A stretch of 64,000 bases of DNA from Nannocystis pusilla (lineage in GTDB: Bacteria; Myxococcota_A; Polyangia; Nannocystales; Nannocystaceae). The position numbers were made by a program, and so were the translations under genes. The stretch is taken from positions 724,501 through 788,500 of the forward strand of contig NZ_JAPNKE010000002.1 of assembly GCF_026626665.1 (NCBI RefSeq). Direction: 5' to 3'. This document shows, in pieces, positions 19,276 through 30,281 of the stretch. The notes under the pieces are model-generated. The model was not told the origin of the DNA. It saw nothing but the letters and a program-made list of their open reading frames with translations, and ran no database searches. Numbering within the stretch: position 1 is the first letter of the stretch; the number at the start of each line of letters is the position of its first letter.

Positions 19276-20541
19276 ATGACCCCGCGCGAAACCGCTCACG
19301 AGGACGAACCCCACCTGCGTCGCTTCCAGGCGCTGTACCGCGCCGAATTCGCGTTCGTGTGGTCGGCGGCGCAGCACTTCGGCGTGGCGGCCGGGACGGT
19401 CGACGACGTGGTCCAGGAGGTGTTCCTGACGGCCTACCGCCGGCTCGACCAGCTGCACTTCGAGGTCTCGCCGCGGGCGTGGCTGTTCGGAGTGACGCGT
19501 CGCGTCGCGTTCCGCCACCGGCGCGGCGCGGCCCGGCTGGCCCGCCGTCACGCCGCGTTCGCCGAGCTGGCGCGCCCGCAGGCCGCGGCCCCGCAGCAGC
19601 GCCACGACGACGCGCAACTGCTGACGCGCGTGCTCGGCGAGCTGGCCGACGGCACCCGCACGGTGTGGGAGATGACCGAGCTGCTCGGGATGAGCGCGCC
19701 CGAGATCGCGTCGGAGCTGGGCCTGCCGCTCAACACGGTGTACTCGCGGCTGCGGCTGGCGCGGCAACAGCTGCAGGCGCTGGTCGCCGCCGATCGCCTC
19801 GAGTCGCTGCGCGACGCCACGCGTCAGCGCCAGGCGCCGCCGCGCGAGGCCGAGTCGCGCACGTGGGGCTTCCTGCTGCCGGTCCTCGGCAAGCCCGGCG
19901 CGGCGGTCGGGCTCACCGCGTGGGTGTCGACCCAGACGGCCGCGGCGACGACGATGATCGTGGCCGGGGCGGCGACGGTCGGCCTGGTGGTCGCGCGCGA
20001 GCCGGCCCGCGCGGCCGACCGCCCGCCGACGGCCGCGCAGGCGCCGGTGATCGCGGCGGCGAAGGAGCCGGCCGGCGCGCCCGAGCCGGCGCCGGTCGCC
20101 GAGCCGCCGGTGGTTCCGGTACAGGTCCCGAAGGACATGTCTAAAAAGACATCCTCGGAGCTCGCCGGCGCCCGGCCGCAGGTCGGCCCTGGCGGGGTCG
20201 AGGCCGTAGCGAGCGACGCGGGCGCGCGCCTGGCCGCGGAGGTGGCGGCGATCGATCGCGTGCAGGCCCGCCTGGCGGCCGGCGACGCCGCGGCCGCGCT
20301 CGCCGGGGTGGCCGAGCACGCGCAGCGGTTCCCCGACGGGACGCTGGCGGACGTGCGCGAGGCGGCGCGGGTCGAGGCGCTGTGCCGCACGGGCGACGAG
20401 CCGGCCGCGCTGTCGGCGGCGCAATTGCTGGTGCGCACGTTCCCGGCGTCGGCGGTGGCGCAGCGGTTCGCAAATCGAATCGCTGCGGGCAGTGACGGAT
20501 CGGTTCGCGGTCGGAGACGAGGAGGCGAGGAATCGACATGA
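19276..20541 (+). CDS. ECF-type sigma factor fused to a membrane helix and C-terminal domain
   Basis: 421 residues. Residues 15-175 are a sigma-70 ECF factor: region 2 (FQALYRAEFAFVWSAAQ, DDVVQEVFLTAYRRL) and region 4 (ELLGMSAPEIASELGLP, NTVYSRLRLARQQL). A hydrophobic segment around residues 210-240 (TTMIVAGAATVGLVVA) follows, then a Pro/Ala linker and a helical C-terminal domain (about 310-400) that resembles TPR-like helices. A copy of the palindromic repeat sits in frame in the linker (residues 283-294, VPKDMSKK). A membrane-attached sigma factor suggests control by release or by periplasmic sensing. It lies between a secreted protein gene and a lipoprotein gene. Confidence 0.75.
   Translation: MTPRETAHEDEPHLRRFQALYRAEFAFVWSAAQHFGVAAGTVDDVVQEVFLTAYRRLDQLHFEVSPRAWLFGVTRRVAFRHRRGAARLARRHAAFAELARPQAAAPQQRHDDAQLLTRVLGELADGTRTVWEMTELLGMSAPEIASELGLPLNTVYSRLRLARQQLQALVAADRLESLRDATRQRQAPPREAESRTWGFLLPVLGKPGAAVGLTAWVSTQTAAATTMIVAGAATVGLVVAREPARAADRPPTAAQAPVIAAAKEPAGAPEPAPVAEPPVVPVQVPKDMSKKTSSELAGARPQVGPGGVEAVASDAGARLAAEVAAIDRVQARLAAGDAAAALAGVAEHAQRFPDGTLADVREAARVEALCRTGDEPAALSAAQLLVRTFPASAVAQRFANRIAAGSDGSVRGRRRGGEEST
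20121..20158 (+). repeat. Palindromic repeat copy inside the ECF sigma gene
   Basis: Contains TCCCGAAGGACATGTC and then an inverted pair GACATGTC / GACATCC flanking AAAA. It is read in frame as QVPKDMSKKTSS within the interdomain linker. First clear copy of the window-wide TGTCC/GGACA family. Confidence 0.75.
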
Positions 20542-21355
20542 ACCACTTCGCTTACGCCCCCGGATCCTGCCCCTCGTGCTCGCGCTGGCCGCGTGCGAGC
20601 TGCCGACCAAGCTCGGCAATCTGACCGCGACCGACTCCACCGGCGAAGACCCCGGCACCACCGCCGTCGAGACCGACGGTGAAAGCAGCGCGGGTACGAC
20701 CGGCGCGACGACCGACGCGACGACCGACGCGACGACCGAGTCCTGGCAGACGGCGACCACGATGTTCGACCCGTCCGAGACGACGGCCGAGGCGACGTCG
20801 GCGACCACCTCCGGCCCGACGCCGCTCAACTGCCTCGAGTTCAACGAGCTGGACTGCGTGGCCTCCCCCGGCTGCATGGCCTATTACGGCAGCGCCTACG
20901 AGTTCCCCGGTTGCGCGTCGGGCCTGCAGTTCCTCGGCTGCACGGACGAGATCGTCTGCGAGCACGACAAGCACACGTTCTGCCGCGAGGGCACCGACGA
21001 GGCCTACGAGGTCCAGGGGACGACCTGCTCGCCGCCGGGGTTCGTCCAGTGCGAGCCGCCGGGGGTCGCGTTCTGCGACACGTGCGGGACGCTCGACGAG
21101 GCCGGGTGCCTGGCCGAACCCTCCGAGTGCCAGCCGCTCTACGGCGCGCCGCACATCCAGACGAACGGGGACGTGTGCGCCGATTACACCGCGATGGAGT
21201 TCCTGGCCTGCCAGGCCAACGGCGGCGCCTGCCCGCCCTTCATCCCGGTGGTCTGCGACCCCGACGAGCCCGACCAGCCCTACGACTCGCCGTCGGGTTG
21301 CGTCCCCGCCGGCTGGGTCGAGTGCGGCGAGATGGGCGTGTCGGGCTGCGATTGA
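20538..21355 (+). CDS. Cys-rich lipoprotein downstream of ECF sigma factor
   Basis: About 270 residues. A strong ribosome-binding site (GAGGAGGCGAGG) precedes the ATG at 20538, but the lipobox leader (RILPLVLALAAC) is in another frame, so one base is probably missing near 20555-20562; a GTG at 20492 in the leader frame is the alternative start. After a Thr/Ser linker (TTGATTDATTDATTES) comes a domain with over 20 Cys residues and repeated CxxxPSECQP / CSPPGFVQCEPPG-like patterns, which look like two or three copies of a disulfide module. It overlaps or follows the sigma factor gene directly, so it may belong to the response controlled by it. Confidence 0.65.
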
Positions 21356-21384
21356 CGCGATCGAGCCGCGCGGCCGCGCACGAG

Positions 21385-21677
21385 GCTGTCCCGAGAGACA
21401 TTTTTTAAATAGACATGTCCGGAGAGACAGATGAATCCGGACAGGCGCGTGACCGGGCCGGCGATCGCCTGTCCGGAGAGACAGCCCGCTCGGCAATCGT
21501 GCATGTCCCGAGGGACAGGGAATGACGAGGTCCGCGGGTGCTCGATCCTGCATGTCCCGAGGGACAGGCACGCGCGAGCGTCCGCGGGGCGCTCGATCCT
21601 GCCTGTCCCGAGGGACAGCTCGACGCCCGGCGAGGCGAGCGCCGCGGGCGGCGAGATCCTGTCCTGCGAGACAGGTA
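21385..21677. repeat. Dense cluster of TGTCC/GGACA palindromes with ~60-bp tandem unit
   Basis: At least seven palindrome copies stand in under 300 bases between a lipoprotein gene and a Ser/Thr kinase gene. Three copies (about 21501, 21550 and 21602) have the same core TGTCCCGAGGGACAG, and the last two are each preceded by GCTCGATCCTGC, so they form a near-tandem repeat of about 50 bp. The first copy has an AT-rich loop (ATTTTTTAAAT). The last is CCTGTC-CTGCGA-GACAGG. The remaining stretch to 21904 holds no gene that I can see. Confidence 0.8.
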
Positions 21678-21904
21678 ATCGCAGCGGGCTCGGGCTCGCG
21701 CGGGGCGGGCGATCTTCGCCCGTACGGCTCACGCGGGCGCTGCGCGGCGTGCGCTCGGCGACGCGGGGGGCGCCCGTGGCCCGCAGAGGGGGTCGCCGGG
21801 GAACGCCCGGGGAGACGCCGCGGGCCGGCCGAGGGCAGGCGCGCTTCGGTTCGCCCCCGGGCGCGAGCCGGCCCCCTGGCGCCTGTGATACGTTGCGGCT
21901 CCCG

Positions 21905-23596
<1,692 letters not shown>

Positions 23597-23599
23597 CGC

Positions 23600-23991
23600 T
23601 CACACCGCGCGCGGGTGGCGGAGCGGGAACAGGGCCAGCAGGCGATCGTCGCGCAGCAGCATGCCGAGCCACACGATCACGCCGAACACGATCGTGAAGG
23701 CGAACGACGAGCCGTGGACGACGTGGACCGCAGTGGCGCCGCCGAGGTAGCCGGTGAGGAGCACCGCGCCGAGCACGGCGGTGCGCGGGATTGCGAACAG
23801 GAGGGCGCACGCGGCCTCGAGCGTGCCGAGGGCGAACAACGTGTCGGGCGGGAAGCCGAGCGCTGCCGAGGCGGTCACGACCGGCTCGGGCTGGATGAAC
23901 TTGCCGACGGCGTCGGCGAGGAGGAACAGCACCGGCAGGGCGCTGAGGATGACACCGGCGCGAGCGCGCTCTTGGCGGACGAGGTCTGCAT
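23600..23991 (-). CDS. DoxX-like membrane protein, probable frame break
   Basis: About 130 residues, four hydrophobic helices. Conserved DoxX-like elements: LSALPVLFLLADAVGKF, ALGTLEAACALLFAIPRTAVLGAVLLTGYLGGATAVH and LLRDDRLLALFP. A good ribosome-binding site (AGGAGA) precedes an ATG at 23991 giving MQTSSAKSA, the usual start of this family, but one base must be lost or gained near 23955-23975 to join it to the main frame. As printed, the main frame instead continues upstream into the YCII-like gene. DoxX-like genes are often found next to YCII-related genes, as here. Role unknown, possibly redox or oxidative stress. Confidence 0.65.
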
Positions 23992-24415
23992 GACAGGTCT
24001 CCTGAAATGTGGGGGGCTGGTGAATGAGGGGAGTCGGCGATCGGACGTCGCCCGGCCCGAACATCTGGCGGATCTCGCACTCGCCGGTGTAGGCGTCGCC
24101 GAGCACGCGGGTGTGCAGCTGCATGAAGCGCCGGCCGAGCTCGACCGCCTCCTCCCTGGTGCGCGTCTGCACGATGGCGAAGCCGCCGATGATCTCCTTG
24201 GCCTCGGTGAACGGGCCGTCGGTCACGGTCAGCTTGCCGTCGGCGGCCCGGATCTTGGTGCCCATCGCGGTCGGCGCGAGGCCGCCGGTGTCGAGCAGGA
24301 CGCCGGCCCGCATCGTCTCCTCGATGAACTTGCCCATCTCCTCGACCAGCGCGGGGCTCGGAGGGACGCCCTCCTCGTAGCTCCGATCGGCCTTCATCAT
24401 CATCATGAATCGCAT
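23990..24415 (-). CDS. YCII-related (DGPF domain) protein
   Basis: About 140 residues. Begins MRFMMMMKADRSYEEG and contains the family hallmark TDGPFTEAKEIIGGFAIV, with ELGRRFMQLH and GECEIRQMFGPGD near the end. Homologues are small cytoplasmic proteins of unclear enzymatic role, often beside ECF sigma factors or DoxX-like genes. The true stop codon is not visible: the frame runs on without a stop into the DoxX-like gene, so an undetected frame break near 24000 or a real fusion are both possible. The end given is simply where the DoxX start lies. Confidence 0.65.
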
Positions 24416-24669
24416 GCGTCGAACCCTTTCGTGGCCGGCGGCGCCCGGTGGGGTCGCCGCGTCCGGCCTTCATGACCACGTCGAACGAGGCCGGCGCGGA
24501 TCGACACGCGCCGGCGAATTTTTCGAGATTTCGTAAATGGCGAGGATGACAGGCGAAATCGGGGCGCGCGGAGGGGCTGCCGGCGCGCCGGCGATCTGTC
24601 TCGAAGGCCATGTCGTGCGCGGGACCGCGGCTTGTCGCGGCCGGTGAACCGGGCGATCCTCCGCCGGTC

Positions 24670-25863
24670 ATGACCGCCAGCCACGAGGAGTCACCGGGGT
24701 CCGCGCTGTTCGAGGCCATCCAGCGCGGCGAGCTCGACGCCGCGGTGGCGCAGGTGCAGGCCGAGCCGGCGCTGGTCCACGCGCGCGAGCCGGCGCTGGG
24801 CAGCACGCCGCTGATCTTCGCGGCCCACCGCGGGCAGCTGCCGGTGGTCGCCGCGCTGCTGCAGGCCGGCGCCGACGTCCACGCGCGCGAGGCGGCCAGC
24901 GACACCACGGCGCTGCACTGGGCGGCCGAGATGGGCATCCCCGCGGTGGCCGAGCTGCTGCTCGCGAACGGCGCCGCGCTCGAGCACCGCGATCGGTGGT
25001 TCGGCCTGACGCCGCTGGGCTGGTCCCTGGTGGTGCGCTGGGCCCCGCAGGGCCACCAGGACCGGCCGGCGGTGACGCGCCTGCTGCGGGCCGCCGGGGC
25101 GCGCGAGGACATCTTCACCGCGCTGCCGTCGGGGCTCGGCGCGATCCGGGCGGTCGCGGAGGCCGACCCCGGGGCGGTGGCGCAGCGCATGGGCTTCGTG
25201 TCGGCCAGCATGACCGCGCTGCACCTCTCGGTCGCGCGCGGGCTCAAGAACTCGCTGACGCTGCTGGTCGAGCTCGGCGCCGACGTCCACGCGCACACCG
25301 ACGACGGCCTCACGCCGCTGGCGCTGGCGCTGGCCCGCGGGGACGCGGCCCAGGTCGAGCTGCTGCGCGGGCTCGGGGCCGGCGAGGACGTGGCGACCGC
25401 GCTCGTCACGGGCGACCTGGCGACGATGGCGGCGCGGCTGCGCGACGAGCCGCAGCCGCCGGCGCTGCTGGCCGCGTGGTTGGCGCTGACGGCCAAGAAC
25501 GGGCGCGTGGAGGCGATAGGGCCGCTCTTGCGCGGCGGGGCCGCGGTCGACGCCCGCACGCGCCGGCTGCTCGGCGAGACGACGGCCGAGGTGACCGCGC
25601 TGCACCTGGCGGCCCGCGAGGGCCATGTCGCCGCGGTGGAGGCGCTGCTGGCCGCCGGCGCCGCCGTCGACGGCCTCGCCGGCCCCGGGCTGCCGACGCC
25701 GCTGCACGTGGCCGCGGGCAACGGCCACGTCGAAGTGGTCCGAGAGCTGCTGGCCCGCGGGGCCGATGTCACCGCGCGAGAGGCGGTCTACGGGGCGACG
25801 CCGCTGGAGTGGGCCGAGTTCAACGCGCAGGACGAGGTCGCGGCGCTGCTGGCTGGCGCTTAG
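24670..25863 (+). CDS. Ankyrin-repeat protein
   Basis: 397 residues, intact. Tandem ankyrin repeats fill most of the protein, e.g. GSTPLIFAAHRGQLPVVAALLQAGADV, TALHWAAEMGIPAVAELLLANGA, TALHLSVARGLKNSLTLLVELGADV and PTPLHVAAGNGHVEVVRELLARGADV (each split here into helices around TPLH and VV.LLL). About eight repeats, some degenerate. ATG at 24670 chosen because the protein-like sequence begins there; an in-frame ATG exists at 24610. No signal peptide, so probably a cytoplasmic protein-interaction scaffold. It is divergent from the YCII-like gene. Confidence 0.8.
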   Translation: MTASHEESPGSALFEAIQRGELDAAVAQVQAEPALVHAREPALGSTPLIFAAHRGQLPVVAALLQAGADVHAREAASDTTALHWAAEMGIPAVAELLLANGAALEHRDRWFGLTPLGWSLVVRWAPQGHQDRPAVTRLLRAAGAREDIFTALPSGLGAIRAVAEADPGAVAQRMGFVSASMTALHLSVARGLKNSLTLLVELGADVHAHTDDGLTPLALALARGDAAQVELLRGLGAGEDVATALVTGDLATMAARLRDEPQPPALLAAWLALTAKNGRVEAIGPLLRGGAAVDARTRRLLGETTAEVTALHLAAREGHVAAVEALLAAGAAVDGLAGPGLPTPLHVAAGNGHVEVVRELLARGADVTAREAVYGATPLEWAEFNAQDEVAALLAGA

Positions 25864-26019
25864 AGCATGTTCTCCTGGGCATGCTCGATCGGGCATGTTT
25901 TTGGAGCATGCTCGATCGGGCAGGCCGAAACAGCGGGCCGCGGCGCCGACGCAGGCCGCCGGCGGAGCCGGGCCGACGTTCGTGCCCGGTGTTTTCAAAA
26001 CATGTCCGCAGGGACATGC
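25864..26019. repeat. Palindromic repeats after the ankyrin gene
   Basis: GAGCATG / GGGCATG variants alternate directly after the ankyrin stop codon: GAGCATGTTCTCCTGGGC, then GCATGCTCGATCGGGCATG twice in slightly different form (25864-25925). A second unit at 25991-26019 has CATGTCC-GCAG-GGACATG preceded by GTTTTCAAAAC. It lies between convergent genes, where it may terminate transcription. Confidence 0.65.
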
Positions 26020-26037
26020 GGTCGGGCTCGGGCGCGC

Positions 26038-26779
26038 TCAGCCGCCGTACTTGGCGACGCAGGCGGCGTGACTCAGCTTCGGCGCGCGGATGGCCCCGCC
26101 GGCCAGGCGCTCGCCGTCCGGGTCGAGGTACACGCGCGCCGCTTCTGCGCCCGGGGCAGCCGACGTGGACGTTGAACACGAACGCCCCGTCGGCCTCGGC
26201 CTGGAACCAGTGGACGTTGTCGCGGCGGTCCGACACGGACGAGTGATCGCCGGGCTGGAACTCGCGGTCGATCGTCGGGCGGATGACGTAGTGATCGGCG
26301 TGCCTCTCGAGCCGATCGTAGTGGCGCCCGCGCCAGCGGCCCGCGAGCACGATGAAGGCGGTGCACAGGTCCTCGTGCCCGTGGGGGACGATCGCGCGGC
26401 CGCGGCGGCAGCCGAACACGCGCTGGCCGAAGCCGAGCCGCGGGACGCCGGCCAGCGCGGCGAGGTCGACGTCGAGGCTGCGCGCGCCGGTGTCGGGCAG
26501 CGACGCCCGGGCCGCCAGGGCGTCGAGATCGACCGCGGCGTAGAGGTCGGCGAGGTCGACGCGGCCGCACAGGTCGTCGAGCAGCCCCTGGAACTCGCGC
26601 TCGCCGATCTGGCGGCCGCGCAGGGCCCGGGTCATCTCCGACAGGTCCCGCAGCCAGGCGTGGAGCGCCGGCCGCAGCGGGCCCGCGACGACGTCGCGCG
26701 ACCCCAGCAGCTGCGCCAGACCGACGGTGGCGAGCGCGGCGAGGGCCTGGCCGGAGAGGGCGCGACGGGTGAGGGGCAT
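26038..26779 (-). CDS. Cupin-like exported protein, frameshifted
   Basis: About 247 residues after one frame correction near 26150-26160 (after NVHVGCPG); the corrected end is AACVAKYGG with the stop at 26038. The N-terminus (MPLTRRALSGQALAALATVG) resembles a twin-arginine-type leader. The C-terminal half contains VPHGHEDLCTAFIVLAGRW, YVIRPTIDREFQPGDHSS and DNVHWFQAEADGAFVFNVHV, a double-stranded beta-helix pattern with His/Glu ligands like that of the cupin or thiol dioxygenase fold. Substrate unknown. Confidence 0.55.
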
Positions 26780-27141
26780 GCGGGGCCGCCGCGAGTATAC
26801 CGGAGGTCGTCGCGGGCGGAGGGGCGCGCGTGCTCGCGCCCCTCCGGGCCGGACCCGCCCTGCTCGCGCGCCTCGCGGGCTGCTGCGATGATTCGCGAAT
26901 GATCATAGTCGAAGGCCGCCGCGGCGGTCCGCGTCGTCGGCCCGCGTCTGCCGACGCGGCGACCGTTCACGCGCCGGCGATGTCGACGCGCCCGCCGTTC
27001 GCGGCTCGCGGGTGGCGCGGCCGCCAGGGGTGACGCTCCGACGAAGTGGCAGATCGGGCCATCGTGTCGCGCCGGGAGCGGCGTGATCCGGCCGACCTTC
27101 CGCGACTCGCAGCGATCGAAGTTCGTGCATAGCAATCTGCG
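26780..27141. other. Divergent intergenic region with a 10-bp palindrome
   Basis: 360 bases between the cupin-like gene (minus) and the DUF1592-type gene (plus). No gene seen. ATTCGCGAAT at 26891-26900 is a perfect palindrome, flanked by ATG and GATCAT, and could be an operator for a dimeric regulator. Confidence 0.4.
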
Positions 27142-28820
27142 ATGATGCGGTCGATCCCCGAGGCGATCACTGTCGCATCGTGTCTCACCTTGCTCGCGTG
27201 TCCGGCGAATGAGGTCACGGACCCGAGCGGCGACGACGAGACGAGCACCGGCCTGCCCCTCGCGGGCAGCGACGGCGCTCCGCAAGATCCACCTTTCGCG
27301 CCCGTCTCCGGCGGCCTGCGTCGCCTGCTGCGCCACCAGTACGTCGGCTCGATCCGCTACCTCCTCGGCGACGAGGCGGCGGCTGCGGCTGCGCCCCCCG
27401 AGGACTATCCGCTGCACGGATTCGACGCCATCGGCGCGGCGGAGCTGGCGCTGCAGGCGAGCGCGGTCGAGCAATGCGAGACGTCGGCGCGGGCGGTCGC
27501 GATGACCGCCGTGGCTCGCCCCGAGCGGCTCGGGGAATTCGCGCCGTGCGTGAATGATTCAACCCCCGACTCGAGCTGTTACGCCAGCGTGGCCGCCGAT
27601 TTCGGGCGCCTGGCGTGGCGCCGGCCGCTGGTGGACGACGAGGTCGCGACGCTGGTGCGGATCGCCGAGGACGGGCGCGCCTGGGGTCATTCGTTCGCCG
27701 TCGGCCTCGAATACGAATTGATGGCGCTGCTGCAATCGCCGCACTTCGTCTATTCGATCGAGCTCGGCGAGCCCGACGCGGACGCGCCGGATCGGCGGCG
27801 ACTCACCGGTCTCGAGCTGGCGGCCCGCATGTCGTTCTTCTTGCTCGGGCGCACGCCCGACGCCAAGCTGCTGGCCGCCGCCGAGGCGGGCGCGCTCGAG
27901 ACCGAGGAGCAGGTGCGGGCCGCGGCGACGGCGATGCTCGCGCGTCCGGAGGCCCGCGCGACCCTGACGAATTTCTACAGCGAGCTGTTCTTGCTGCGCG
28001 ACCTGCCGACGATCGCCAAGAGCGCCGCGCTGTTCCCCGAGTTCTCGCCGCAGCTGGCCGCATCGATGGCGCAGGAGACCCTGCACTTGATCGAAGAGAT
28101 CGTGTGGGAGCAGGACGGCGACATCCGCGGCCTCATCGACAGCGACCACACCTTCGTCGACGCCGCGCTGGCCGGGCTGTACGGAGTGCCGGCGCCGGAG
28201 GGGCCCGGCTTCCACGCGGTCGCGCTGCCCGAGGCGCAGGGGCGCGCCGGTCTGCTCGGTCAGGCCAGCTTCTTGGCCCGCTTCGCCCACCCGGCGGTGA
28301 CCTCACCGACGCGCCGCGGTCAGTTCATTCGCACCCGGCTGCTGTGCGACATCATCTTGCCGCCGCCGCCCGGGGTCGACACGCACCTGCCGCCCGACGA
28401 CCCCGACAAGCCGCAGACGATGAAGGACAAGCTGCAGCAGCACATGAGCGACGCCGGCTGCGCCGGCTGTCACCGCTCGATGGACCCGCTCGGCCTCACG
28501 CTCGAGAATACGACGCGCTCGGTCGCTACCGCACCGCCGACAACGGCCTGCCGATCGACGCCGCCGCCGCGACCGACGACCTCGGCGAATTCACCGGCGC
28601 GCGCGAGCTGGCCGCGGTCCTGACCGCCGACCCGCGCGCCGCGGCCTGCGTGATCAAGAACTTCGTGCGCGGCGGCCTCGGTCACCTCGAGACCTTCGGC
28701 GAGCTGCCGGAGCTGGATGTCCTGGAGGACAGGTTCGTCGCCGGCGGCCACCGCGTCCAGGGCCTGCTCGTCGACCTCGTCGCCAGCCCGCTGTTCCGCG
28801 CGGTCGCGGACCCTCGCTAG
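27142..28820 (+). CDS. DUF1592/DUF1588/DUF1585-type lipoprotein with CxxCH motif, one frame break
   Basis: About 560 residues. Lipobox LLAC after MMRSIPEAITVASCLT. The body follows the planctomycete/myxobacterial DUF1595-1592-1588-1585 order: FGRLAWRRPLVDDEVATLVRI, LQSPHFVYSIE, SFFLLGRTPDAKLL, then SPTRRGQFIRTRLLC, and the haem-like motif CAGCH in SDAGCAGCHRSMDPLGLTLEN. The frame breaks near 28507-28509 and resumes as YDALGRYRT; adding one T restores it. A palindromic repeat at 28716-28733 is read in frame as DVLEDR. It is followed after 10 bp by its usual partner, a DUF1552 protein. Confidence 0.8.
28716..28733 (+). repeat. In-frame palindromic repeat in DUF1592-type gene
   Basis: GATGTCCTGGAGGACAGG, coding for DVLEDR. 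Arms TGTCC / GGACA with loop TGGA. Same reading frame as the copies in the sigma factor, kinase and transglutaminase-like genes. Confidence 0.7.
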
Positions 28821-28830
28821 GAGCCTCGCC

Positions 28831-30173
28831 ATGCCTCGTCGCCCCCTCGCTCGTCGCACCTTCCTGCGCGGCGCGGCCCAGGCCGTGATCGCCTTGCCGC
28901 TGCTCGAAGCCATGCTCAACGACCACGGCACCGCCCTCGCCGACGAGACGCCGCTGCCGACCCGCTTCATGACGTGGTTCTTCGGCAACGGCGTGCTGCT
29001 GCCGCGCTTCGAGCCGACCGCCACCGGCGTCGACTGGCCGCTGAGCGAGCAGCGGCGCCGCTGGCGGACGTGCGCGAGTACGTGACGGTGCTGACCGGGC
29101 TGCAGAACCGCTGCGAGCAGATCATCACCCACCACGAGGGCATGACCGCCTTCAACGGCTTCACGATGGTCGAGATCGACGGTCTGTTCTCGAAGGCGGG
29201 CGGGCCGACGATCGACCAGAGGATCGCCGACGTCATCGGCGACAAGACCCCGATCGCCTCGGTCCACCTCGGGATCTCCAAGCACGTCAGCATCATGGAC
29301 TCCGGCACGACGATGTTCGCCCTGTCGCACAAGGGCCCGAACGAGCCGCAGTACCCCTCGTTCGATCCGCAGGAGGTGTGGGCCGAGCTGTTCGGCGCGT
29401 TCGTGCCGCGGCCGGACGACCGCGCGCTGCGGACCAGCATCCTCGACGCGGTCCGCGACGACGTGGCGCGCCTGCGCCGGCGGATCGGCAAGCACGACAA
29501 CCAGCGCCTCGACGCCCACCTCGACGGCATCGCCGCGCTGGAGAAGAAGATCACCGCCGCCGCCCCGCTGTGCAGCTTGCCGGCCATGCCGAGCCAGGCC
29601 AACGTCGACGTCGACGGGGTCGAGCCGATCACCGCGGTCAACGACGTGATGAGCGACCTGCTGGTGTACGCGTTCGCCTGCGACATCACCCGCGTGGCCA
29701 GCTGCCTGTTCATCGGCGGCGCCGCCGAGACCGTGTTCGCGGAGATCGGCCAGACCGCGGGGCACCACCTCCACACCCACGACGCCGGCGCGCAGGCCCT
29801 GGTCCACGACGGGGTGGTGTACATCATGGAGCGCTTCGCCGACCTGCTGCGCAAGTTCAAGGCCTGGCAGGACATCGACGGCACCAACCTGCTCGACACC
29901 TCGATCATCTACTGCAGCTCCGACTGCGCCGAGGGCATCTCGCACAGCATCGCCCGCCAGCCGATCCTGCTCGCCGGCCACGGCCGCGAGCAGCTGATCC
30001 ATCCCGGCATCCACTACCAGGTGACGCCGTACCCGTTCAGCGACGGCAACATGTCCGACGTCCTGCTGACCTGCCTGCGGGCGTTCGATCCGGCGGCCGA
30101 GTCGGTCGGCGCCGGCGCGCCGATGTCGACCACGCCGCTGCGCGAGATCGCCGGCAAGGCGTTTCAGGGCTGA
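28831..30173 (+). CDS. DUF1552 family exported protein, one frame break
   Basis: About 447 residues. Tat-type leader (RRTFLRGAAQAVIALPLLEAM), then TRFMTWFFGNGVLLPRFEP. The frame breaks at 29054-29055 (a GGG run appears as GG) and continues as APLADVREYVTVLTGL. Family elements include GISKHVSIMDSGTTM, SWK-type region replaced by SHKGPNEPQYPSFDP, MERFADLLRKFKAW and SDGNMSDVLLTCLRAF. Its repeated coupling with the DUF1592 lipoprotein suggests an exported complex; biochemical role is unknown. Confidence 0.8.
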
Positions 30174-30194
30174 CTTGCCGCCCTGCGCAGGTGT

Positions 30195-30217
30195 GCCGCA
30201 TTTTCCCGACATGCGGC
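30195..30217. terminator. Hairpin between convergent genes
   Basis: GCCGCAT (30195-30201) pairs perfectly with ATGCGGC (30211-30217) across a 9-base loop, followed by a short TTT. It sits 22 bp after the DUF1552 gene stop, before the convergent transporter gene. Confidence 0.45.
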
Positions 30218-30281
30218 TTTGGAAGGGCCCGGTGCGGGTACGAGCCCGTCCCGAACTTCTGGCGAACTACGCCTGGTAGCA

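Noticed and set aside
18001..20877. A 958-codon minus-strand frame over the sigma factor region
   Set aside because: Low-complexity Arg/Ala/Pro sequence; the plus strand encodes a recognisable sigma factor and leader peptides.
21385..21677. CRISPR array
   Set aside because: The repeats are short palindromes with irregular spacing and similar, not unique, spacers; no cas genes nearby.
23600..24415. A true YCII-DoxX fusion protein
   Set aside because: A family-typical DoxX start (MQTSSAKSA) with a good ribosome-binding site lies at the junction, so two genes with a frame break are likelier, though fusion is not excluded.
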